DNA of 64,000 nucleotides from Gracilimonas sediminicola (GTDB taxonomy: Bacteria; Bacteroidota; Rhodothermia; Balneolales; Balneolaceae): positions 310,001 through 374,000 of the forward strand of contig NZ_JANDBC010000003.1 of NCBI RefSeq assembly GCF_024320785.1, written 5' to 3'. The notes below the pieces were generated by a model that had not been told where the DNA came from, searched no databases, and was given only the letters and a program-made list of their open reading frames with translations. Numbering within the stretch: position 1 is the stretch's first letter; every line of letters starts with the position of its first letter. This document shows, piece by piece, positions 55,300 through 63,036 of this stretch. The translations under genes were made by a program, and so were the position numbers.

Positions 55300-57334
55300 G
55301 TCCTTCCTCTGTTGGATAGATATTTCTTAAAACTCCGCCTATAGTTGATTCATCGTCCCTATTTACGATTTCATAAACAATGGCCTCTTCGGTTTCATAA
55401 TATACTCTGACTTTCCTTCCTTCAAGCTGCCGGAATGTTACCAGCCATTGCTCAATATCTCTCATTGTATTCTGAGCATCATACAAAATTCCCTGTTGAA
55501 TAGAGCCATAAGGTGGCTTTTCAACAAACAGAAAGATGCTGGCAGGTGGTACTTCCTGTACTTCCGGGCGTTGATCGTCAGGTACCATTAAATATTGCTG
55601 GTACAGGGAATCGATGACGCCGTAGTTATCCAGAAAAAACTGATAGTTCATGAAAAAGTGCCGGTTCTTAGCCAGCTCACGATCCAGTTCCGGTCCTACC
55701 GTAGCATAAGTGTAAGGTATTCGCTCATTGATGATATCGTAATAGGCGTTGAAAAAGCCGTTGGGTTCTGTTTTGGGAAGCATACTGCTTTTACGTAGCC
55801 CTCCCTGATAGGCAAACAGGAAAACCACCATACCCAACGTTATTATCGGCATGATATAAGGGGTGATTTTCTCAACAGGCTTGATAATCCATTCCAGGAA
55901 AATGAATATTGAGTACATGCTCAACCCAAAGAAAATGCAGATTAGCATCCCGTAAAAACTATTAAGCTGATCCGGATCGATATACACATATTGATAATCG
56001 AAAAACGGGGTGTACAGGTATGAAATGAATACAAAAAGCATCAGAAATACCATCTCATCCCCAATTCGTTTCTTCTTTTGAACAAATAGCCGGATCAGGA
56101 ATCCTGCAAATAAAGTTATACCCGCATAGAAATAGATCAGGCTTAATTCCTCAATGGGTACAATCAGATCTGTGGTAAAGCTGAATACCTGGGTATTAAA
56201 TAGCTGATCCTGGAAAAAAGTGCCAACGCTGAGTCCTGATACCAGGCAATAAATGATGTACGGCGCCAGCGTAAGCACATAGATTGATATCAGGTAGAGC
56301 GTGATTTTTCCAAATCGCTTGAAGAAGTACTTCTGAGGGATAGAAAGAATCCCGACTAACATAAAGGGCAACAACACCATCAAAAGCACAAAAACATTTG
56401 TGAGGCCCGTTGCCACTATTCCCATGAAAATATAGAACCAGGGCGTTTTCCCACCCGACCGTATATTACGGAGAAAGAACAGCATGGTAGGCAATGCAAA
56501 ACATAAGGAGAACGAAAGAGATGTCAGTTCAGATTCAAGCTCCATCGAAACGGGAAGAAAAAGGGTTGGAAACACCGCATAGATAAGAGCTGAAAGCAAA
56601 GCCGCTGATTGGTGCCTTCTTTTTGTAAGATCCCGCATTACCCAGAAAATGATAACGGCCAGGAAAAAGCTGATCAAAGCACCGATGATGTGCAGTATCA
56701 TTTCCGGGCTTACCTGTGTAATGGTACTGAAGAAATTGATAATGGAGTGCATTCCCTTGGGCGTGGGATAACCGGAAAAGTATTCCTGAAGGCTCAGCCC
56801 TTTTACCGCATCCAGTTCAAAATACCACACCCTGCTGAACGGTGCTGAATTCTGAATGGAGGGTATGATTCTAAGCACCGAAGCTAAAATACCTATCCCT
56901 ACAGCAGCAATGGAATATGGATTCTCTGGGTTAATGGTAGGTTTCTTAAAAATTCGTTGTTTGAGGTCGGCCCAGCTCAGGTTTTTTACTTTTTCAATAA
57001 ACAGAACATGGTTAGCTACAATGCGGTTTTCGCCCCGGTTAAAAATATCTGTTACCGTACTTCCCTCCCATTTACGTTTAAAGAAATGCACCAATAGCGG
57101 CAGCATCAAAAGACAAAAAAGAATACTGATGAAGTCATAGATATGGAGATTCACCAGCATAAAGGTTCCAATGATGATCAAACCACCTAAACCTACCCAG
57201 GAAAATACAATACGATCAATTCCCCTTTTCTTTCCGGCGTGTTCAAAAAACAAAGGGGTCACAAAACCAAACACAAAGAGGAAACTGATGGTCAGTCTGA
57301 TCACCGAGAATATGGCTTGAATGTCGTAGCTCAT
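55277..57334 (-). CDS. Polytopic membrane protein of the Pel-like operon, GT-C-like topology
   Basis: The protein has 685 residues with about 12 helices over residues ~8-510 and a soluble C-terminal ~170 residues. The first loop after helix four to five (FSRVWYFELDAVKGLSLQEYF) has acidic residues placed as in GT-C glycosyltransferases, and the multi-helix layout plus soluble tail resembles that superfamily or an O-antigen-type polymerase. I recognise no named family. It overlaps the GH114 gene as ATGA and the giant gene by 23 bases. In position it replaces the PelD/PelE membrane proteins, but it is much longer than either. Confidence 0.72.
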   Translation of the reverse strand: MSYDIQAIFSVIRLTISFLFVFGFVTPLFFEHAGKKRGIDRIVFSWVGLGGLIIIGTFMLVNLHIYDFISILFCLLMLPLLVHFFKRKWEGSTVTDIFNRGENRIVANHVLFIEKVKNLSWADLKQRIFKKPTINPENPYSIAAVGIGILASVLRIIPSIQNSAPFSRVWYFELDAVKGLSLQEYFSGYPTPKGMHSIINFFSTITQVSPEMILHIIGALISFFLAVIIFWVMRDLTKRRHQSAALLSALIYAVFPTLFLPVSMELESELTSLSFSLCFALPTMLFFLRNIRSGGKTPWFYIFMGIVATGLTNVFVLLMVLLPFMLVGILSIPQKYFFKRFGKITLYLISIYVLTLAPYIIYCLVSGLSVGTFFQDQLFNTQVFSFTTDLIVPIEELSLIYFYAGITLFAGFLIRLFVQKKKRIGDEMVFLMLFVFISYLYTPFFDYQYVYIDPDQLNSFYGMLICIFFGLSMYSIFIFLEWIIKPVEKITPYIMPIITLGMVVFLFAYQGGLRKSSMLPKTEPNGFFNAYYDIINERIPYTYATVGPELDRELAKNRHFFMNYQFFLDNYGVIDSLYQQYLMVPDDQRPEVQEVPPASIFLFVEKPPYGSIQQGILYDAQNTMRDIEQWLVTFRQLEGRKVRVYYETEEAIVYEIVNRDDESTIGGVLRNIYPTEEGRAARLFK

Positions 57335-58194
57335 GAGCTCCCGGATTTCAGGGTGTTGGCAACTGAATCGGGCTGAACGGGAAGTTCACTCAAACCAATA
57401 TTACTAATAAAATATGGGCGCCCTAAAGTATCCAGGCGAGCTTTGATTTGCCTTCTTTTGGTATCAGAATCAGCAAAACCTACAATAAAGTACGGCTTAC
57501 CACTTTGGGTGGAATAGTGGTTCAAATATTCAAGCCGGTCGTTGAATTCTGCAGCAGACCGTATCCGGTACTTCTTATTCTCAAAGTCATAGTCGGATGC
57601 GAGGGCCTCAGTTAAAAAAGCGTCAACATCATCGCCGGTTTCTTCCAGTAAAAAAGCTCCCGCATTCTGAATGATTGACAATCCGGGGTATCGCTGCCTG
57701 ATTCCCTCGATCAGCTGAACCATGTAGGGTTGTAAATGAGCACGGTCCGTGGTGGGAGCTACAGCATCAACGGTATCGAGGAACAGACCATCTATCCCTT
57801 TTTCCGTGATAGCAGGCAAAACTTCTGTTAAAATGACCCGCCGGGCTTCAGTACTTTCCAGGTCGATAAAAAAACTATTCCAGTTTTCATTTTTCCCCAG
57901 GAAACCGATTTCGGCTAAACGGGGATAATACCAGCGGTTGGTATCCACTTCTCCAAGTGTGACATAGGCAATGACCTTAGTGCCGGTGGCACGTAAAGCC
58001 TCCATTTCTTCTTTGGTATAAAAGTCGGGCTCTATAATTACCATGCGGTAATTCTGCACCTGTTCCGGTGTTACCTTAGCATAACAAACGCCAAATGGAG
58101 TGTGATCTGTCATAGAAAAGGAAGCCTGTTTTGTGTTGTTACACTGCGTGAAAAGAAGTGCCATTATGCAAATTGCCGAAAACTTCAGTTTCAT
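57331..58194 (-). CDS. GH114-like endo-alpha-1,4-polygalactosaminidase lipoprotein
   Basis: The protein has 287 residues with a lipoprotein signal (Cys18 in LLFTQC). The TIM-barrel blocks of the GH114/PelA-hydrolase family are clear: VIAYVTLGEVDTNRWYYP, ENWNSFFIDL, KGIDGLFLDTVDAV and IIQNAGAFLL. Known members cut alpha-1,4-linked galactosamine polymers, the chemistry of Pel. In Pseudomonas this domain is the N-terminus of PelA; here it is a separate lipoprotein coupled by ATGA to genes on both sides. It may trim or release polymer in the periplasm. Confidence 0.85.
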   Translation of the reverse strand: MKLKFSAICIMALLFTQCNNTKQASFSMTDHTPFGVCYAKVTPEQVQNYRMVIIEPDFYTKEEMEALRATGTKVIAYVTLGEVDTNRWYYPRLAEIGFLGKNENWNSFFIDLESTEARRVILTEVLPAITEKGIDGLFLDTVDAVAPTTDRAHLQPYMVQLIEGIRQRYPGLSIIQNAGAFLLEETGDDVDAFLTEALASDYDFENKKYRIRSAAEFNDRLEYLNHYSTQSGKPYFIVGFADSDTKRRQIKARLDTLGRPYFISNIGLSELPVQPDSVANTLKSGSS

Positions 58195-59816
58195 TCTTCA
58201 ACACCTAACCTCATACATTCTTGCCAGCCCAAAGCTTGTAAAAGCTGAATGGCCGTTGGAATCAATACCATATCAAATTCCACATCGGCACGTTCCATCA
58301 GGTTTTTCGATAATAACTCGAGCCATTCTTCGTCGGTTTTGGAGTCATCACCGGCATACGTTTCTACGAAATCCACAACAAACTCGAACAAGCCGATAAT
58401 TTTCCCGGTCCACGGAATGCTTTCAGACTTCAATCCGGAAGGAGAGCCATTTCCGTTTACCCATTCGTGGTGAGTTTTTATTCCCTCAAGCACGTCGCGG
58501 TGTATCGAGAGCTGCTCAACCAAATTGGCTCCAATAAGAGGGTGCGAAAGCTCACCTCCAATTGTTTTACCCGGCTCAATACTTATAGCCCCCACATAAC
58601 CGATGTCATGAAGCTTGGCTGTTTTGGTGATGATCTCCATCTCGTCATCTTCAAGCCCAAAAAACATTCCGAACCGCTGCACAAAAGCAACCATTCGTGG
58701 GGTGTGAAAACGGGTCTTCTCCCGGCTTTGTTCGATGGCGCGTAACATTTTGTAATACCCATCCATAAGCTGATCTGAGAAAAGCTCATTTTTATAGCGG
58801 TAGTCAAAGAGGTTAGCCAGCGACAACCCTATTTCTTCCAACAATCCTGTAACATCAAGCTTCCCTGCATTGTCGGTTTTCTCAACCATTAGGAAACCGG
58901 ACTGATGCTCTCCGTTAAAATACTCAACATCAACCTGCTTGCCCCACTGTTTTAGAAACTCTTGTCCGAATTCAGTAGCTGAGAGCTTGTCGTCACTATC
59001 TTTAAAGAGGGCTTTTTCTCCTTCAGCCGTAAAATAACCGGCTACTTTTTCCTTCATCCCGATGGATGCAAGCAGCTTATGTCCGCCCGGGGTGAACTCT
59101 ACGATGCAACCGGATTCTACTTTTCTGCCATGGACTACATACCTCAGCATAATCTGGGCGATCCCTTCCGTATTCAGCTTCCCGCTGCCTAAATCCGAAA
59201 CCACATCGTCGATTTTCTGTTCATATTCGCGCTGTGGGTTACTCTCTTCATCATCGAGGGTGATGAGCCAGTTGGCCAGTAATCTCCCCACAATCGATAG
59301 TTTTGGGGTGATTTGATCGGGGCTTTTTGTGTACGGACCTGCGCAGTATATCCCCCACTGTTCTCCATCCTTTTTAAACAAGGGAATATGTTCGCACTGT
59401 CCGATGGAATGTGAGGTTATCCCTTGCTCTTTAAACACCTCATCCATGCTCATTTTCTTTTCCAGGTTCTGCAACTGGTACTCGAAATCTTTTATGTATT
59501 CTTTCTGCTGTGGTGATTGTTTGTGAGGTTCTTGTTCTTCGTTTTTATCACGTAGTATGTTCCTGGTAAGCACATGTCGCCGGTCGAGCACCAATTTATC
59601 GCCCTGCAATCTATACACAAAATGTACGGGTGCCCGGTACAGCAAATCCATCCAGTTTACGATATCGCCGAATGAGGGACTTTTTTTTCGCGACAGGTGT
59701 TCAGCCGATAACTCCCAGAATTCAAGCTGTTGCTCGGTTCCGAAAGCCTCCATTGAGAAAGCCTTGCTAAGCCGATTGCCCACAGTATGTATGTAACTTC
59801 GAACGTCTTTAATCAT
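58191..59816 (-). CDS. GAF-like plus variant HD-GYP-like regulatory protein
   Basis: The protein has 541 residues, soluble. Residues ~1-200 and ~210-340 look like GAF-type sensor regions. Residues ~365-540 form an HD domain of the HD-GYP pattern: HDIGY (His403-Asp404), HPLIG (His425) and HHEWVNGNGSP (His449, His450), then GLKSESIPWTGKI. The signature GYP is GSP (457-459) and the usual Lys after HDxG is Tyr407, so activity on c-di-GMP is uncertain. It lies exactly where Pel clusters carry PelD, the c-di-GMP receptor. It starts 9 bases after the PelG-like gene and overlaps GH114. Confidence 0.8.
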   Translation of the reverse strand: MIKDVRSYIHTVGNRLSKAFSMEAFGTEQQLEFWELSAEHLSRKKSPSFGDIVNWMDLLYRAPVHFVYRLQGDKLVLDRRHVLTRNILRDKNEEQEPHKQSPQQKEYIKDFEYQLQNLEKKMSMDEVFKEQGITSHSIGQCEHIPLFKKDGEQWGIYCAGPYTKSPDQITPKLSIVGRLLANWLITLDDEESNPQREYEQKIDDVVSDLGSGKLNTEGIAQIMLRYVVHGRKVESGCIVEFTPGGHKLLASIGMKEKVAGYFTAEGEKALFKDSDDKLSATEFGQEFLKQWGKQVDVEYFNGEHQSGFLMVEKTDNAGKLDVTGLLEEIGLSLANLFDYRYKNELFSDQLMDGYYKMLRAIEQSREKTRFHTPRMVAFVQRFGMFFGLEDDEMEIITKTAKLHDIGYVGAISIEPGKTIGGELSHPLIGANLVEQLSIHRDVLEGIKTHHEWVNGNGSPSGLKSESIPWTGKIIGLFEFVVDFVETYAGDDSKTDEEWLELLSKNLMERADVEFDMVLIPTAIQLLQALGWQECMRLGVEE

Positions 59817-59825
59817 AGGGATACC

Positions 59826-61460
59826 TCAATATGCAGAGTAATAGAAATAATCGAGATGTTTAAAAAATCTTTTTGCCAAAATTCCGGTGGATATGCTAAA
59901 TACCAGCGATCCGGCGATGAGGCCAATCACAGCATATTCTAAACCAAAAATACGGCTGCACAAAAATCCGGTTATAAAATTCACGAATAGTGAACCAATC
60001 ATGGCATACATCACCATTTCGGGCCGATTCAGTGTAAAAAAGAACAGGCTGTTCAACAATCCATATATCAAAAATAAATAGCCAATGCTTGCCAGCCAAA
60101 AGACCTTAAAGGTCATTGGATTGGCGAAAAAATCTGAAATCTCGGGTACTTCATTTTCAAAAATACGCAGGCTCAATACTCCATAATATGTAATCAGGAT
60201 TGATATACCGCCTACCACCAAAAGCAACAAAATCTGTTTGATATAGAATCTTCGAAAAAAGCGGTTGAACAGTTTAAGCTTTGAAATAACGGCTTTCTTC
60301 TGAGCCGGAATCAGGTTCAGTGAAAAAGAGTGCACGCTATACTCAAGCATGGCAATGGTAATTACCAGGCTAATGAGCGCCCAGTCCATGCCCAACTCAT
60401 ACGGAGTATTAAACCAAATAATGTATTCAGGAGGAGGTGGCCCGGCCGACCATGCCATTAACCGATCCATAAACAGGAAGGTGAAGTAGCAAAATCCATA
60501 CACAAAGTAGCGGTAGGTATTGTAATAACTTACCTCACCCTCCGGCAATGATTGCTTAAAGAGTTCTTGGCGAAGAGCCCGGATCTTCAGCTTATAATAA
60601 ATGTATGCATAAGCGGAGATTATGACGGTAGCCGTTAAAATCCCTAACCATTGGGACAGGTAAATGCCCAGTCCGGCAAAATCCATCCCGAATATCACGA
60701 AAATGGTACCTGATACAATTCCCATTAAAATCATAAACCGCTGCTCGGTCGCAAATAGTACGGATGCCGAAAGTAAAAGCAACGAGATCAGCACCATGTA
60801 AATCATGGACAGAATGATGAGCTGTTGCGGGTAAAAGGGCAAGATCAGGTTAATCCCAAAAATGGCTAAAGCGGCAATGAACACAAAGGGAATCCCAATT
60901 TTCATCACGGCGATGGTAGCTTTTGCAGCCAGGTAATAATTTCCCTCTCCCTTATACTTGGACACCAGCCGGCCCAACGTTTGAATAAATCCACCGGTTA
61001 GAATAAAGGAAACCATGGTACCCAATGCTACTACGGTTGCCTGTGCCTCATTAAAATCAAACCAGGCCCATAAGGCGTACTCAAATACAATAATGGCGAT
61101 GATTTGTGAAAGCATGGGCATGGAAAAAACCATTCCCGCCGTATAATGCTTCGCAAATAGCTTGAGCGTACGCCCTATCCCTCCAAACTTAAACTCGTCG
61201 ACATCTTCCGTAGCATCCCCTGCAGCTTCTTTTTCCTTCTTTTTAATCCGGTTGTACACTTCGTTGCCGAGGTCAAAAACAGAATCGTAGCCATAATCGG
61301 TTTTAGCATCTACATTTCGAACCCCAAGGGATTCGATGGTAGCGGCTACAGCCCATTTACTGATTGGGTTACCGATCAGCTCATATACCCGCTCTGTAAT
61401 ATCCTGAACGGCTTCAGCCTTTGCAGGACGTTCAAGTTGTATTTGATCATGCTCAGGCAT
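59826..61460 (-). CDS. pelG: PelG-like polysaccharide transporter
   Basis: The protein has 544 residues from the ATG at 61460 (a TTG two codons upstream is less likely). About 12 membrane helices follow a ~90-residue soluble N-terminus (ITERVYELIGNPISKW, GYDSVFDLGNEVYNRIKKKEK). The core begins FGGIGRTLKLF, resembling from memory the GIGFELRKL start of PelG, and contains the FLFMDRLMAW and ATEQRFMILMGIVSG segments typical of these MOP-type transporters. It overlaps the PelF-like gene by 8 bases. The transport role follows from the family; the extension may dock the synthase. Confidence 0.8.
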   Translation of the reverse strand: MPEHDQIQLERPAKAEAVQDITERVYELIGNPISKWAVAATIESLGVRNVDAKTDYGYDSVFDLGNEVYNRIKKKEKEAAGDATEDVDEFKFGGIGRTLKLFAKHYTAGMVFSMPMLSQIIAIIVFEYALWAWFDFNEAQATVVALGTMVSFILTGGFIQTLGRLVSKYKGEGNYYLAAKATIAVMKIGIPFVFIAALAIFGINLILPFYPQQLIILSMIYMVLISLLLLSASVLFATEQRFMILMGIVSGTIFVIFGMDFAGLGIYLSQWLGILTATVIISAYAYIYYKLKIRALRQELFKQSLPEGEVSYYNTYRYFVYGFCYFTFLFMDRLMAWSAGPPPPEYIIWFNTPYELGMDWALISLVITIAMLEYSVHSFSLNLIPAQKKAVISKLKLFNRFFRRFYIKQILLLLVVGGISILITYYGVLSLRIFENEVPEISDFFANPMTFKVFWLASIGYLFLIYGLLNSLFFFTLNRPEMVMYAMIGSLFVNFITGFLCSRIFGLEYAVIGLIAGSLVFSISTGILAKRFFKHLDYFYYSAY

Positions 61461-63036
61461 ACTCAAACTCCTCTTCTTTCACATGGTCTAACAACTTCAG
61501 CACCGATTTTACCTGAACACGCTCTTTCCAGGGCGTACGTTCGTTGGCGGCGAGCTTCATATAGGAGTCGTAATACGCATTCACCGATTTTTCGGTGGTG
61601 AATGTAAGCAAAACACGGTCCCGGGCTTTCCTGCCCAGCTCAAGCCGTAAATCATCATCATTCAGCAATGTAACCACCCCTTTTGCAATATCCTGCGGAT
61701 CGCGGGGCTTGCATAAAATTCCACACCCTTCAAGAGCATCCCGTATCCCTCCCACGTCGGTCGCCACAACCGGACGGGCACAGCTCATTGATTCAATTAC
61801 GGTGTACGGGAACCCTTCCGAGATGGAAGTTAAAATGGAGATATCGCCTTCATTGAAAATCATACTGGGTTGATCGTGGAATCCCCCAAAATGAAAAGTA
61901 TCCTCCAGCTGCAGTTCCGAAACCAATTCCTTACATCTGGCTACATATTCTTTATCCACTTCAAGACTACCATATACCTTGAATTGTACCTCCGGGATCT
62001 CTTTTCGAACAATGTCAGCAGCTCGAATCATCGTCTCGATATCTTTTAAGGGAAAAACCTGGGCTACGGCGATCACGGTTGGAACGCCCTGTGTCTGCCT
62101 GGGTTTTGGAGTTGGTTTAAACAGATCCGTATTCACCCCGTTGTAGATAGGTATTATATTTTCCTCAGCTGCCTCAAACCGTTTTTCCCACTCCTTGTTA
62201 GCCGTTGTAACCGGCGAAATCTGGTCGGCCGTATAATACACCGCCCGGCTTACCATAGTTGAAAGATCAACAAGTAATTTTTTTGAAAAGAAAGGCATAT
62301 CGGCCTGCCCTACGTTGATCAACCGCTCCCGCATATATACCCCGTGATCGGTTACCATACTTGGGATGCCTTTTTCATATTTAGCGGCAATAGAGATTAA
62401 TGCCGGAAAACCGGCCAGGGTTGCATGGGTAACATCTATTTCATCAGAAATGGGTGCCGCAACAGGCATTAAAAAATGATACAACCAGCGCATACCAAAG
62501 GTAATGTCAAATACCCGGGGCTGTTCGTTATACGACAAATCAGACGCTTCAAAATTGTTAATGAGCGACTGTTTAAACCCGGTCCACAATAAAGGCTGCC
62601 TCAGGGTTTGTTTGTAGTCGTAGTATTGAAAGTATTTCCAAAGCCCATACAGGATATCACTGATGCGCTTTACATCGGTATAGGGATCAAAAAGGCATTC
62701 GATGAAGTCTTCAAAAATAGGCTTGAAATAGGTGTTGACGACCTTCTTGGATACCCGCGACTTCTTTTCAATTTGATAAGAAAACGGACGGCGGTCGTCG
62801 TAATAGTCTGAGGGCTCATCAACTCCCCACAGTGATATGTGGGTTATCCTTCGTATGTTTTCAGGCAGTCGATACCGGGTTTCAACATAGGGATTACCGG
62901 TAATGGCCAACAGTTCAAAATCTACCTTCTCTACCAGCTCTGTGCACAAGATATGCGACCATGTAGACACACCGCCACCGCTGTAAGGGTATGAACCTTC
63001 TGTCTCGAACAGCACATATGGTTTGTCTTTGCTCAC
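61453..63036 (-). CDS. pelF: PelF-like glycosyltransferase (GT4)
   Basis: The protein has 527 residues from a GTG at 63036. The N-terminal domain has FETEGSYPYSGGGVSTW, the PelF-type opening, and TDHGVYMRERL at 229-239, a strong family mark. The C-terminal GT-B half shows PIYNGVNTDLF, the VAQVFPLKDIETM linker and the E-x7-E block ISEGFPYTVIESM. In Pel synthesis PelF polymerises UDP-GalNAc in the cytoplasm. It overlaps the second glycosyltransferase as GTGA. Confidence 0.87.
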   Translation of the reverse strand: MSKDKPYVLFETEGSYPYSGGGVSTWSHILCTELVEKVDFELLAITGNPYVETRYRLPENIRRITHISLWGVDEPSDYYDDRRPFSYQIEKKSRVSKKVVNTYFKPIFEDFIECLFDPYTDVKRISDILYGLWKYFQYYDYKQTLRQPLLWTGFKQSLINNFEASDLSYNEQPRVFDITFGMRWLYHFLMPVAAPISDEIDVTHATLAGFPALISIAAKYEKGIPSMVTDHGVYMRERLINVGQADMPFFSKKLLVDLSTMVSRAVYYTADQISPVTTANKEWEKRFEAAEENIIPIYNGVNTDLFKPTPKPRQTQGVPTVIAVAQVFPLKDIETMIRAADIVRKEIPEVQFKVYGSLEVDKEYVARCKELVSELQLEDTFHFGGFHDQPSMIFNEGDISILTSISEGFPYTVIESMSCARPVVATDVGGIRDALEGCGILCKPRDPQDIAKGVVTLLNDDDLRLELGRKARDRVLLTFTTEKSVNAYYDSYMKLAANERTPWKERVQVKSVLKLLDHVKEEEFEYA

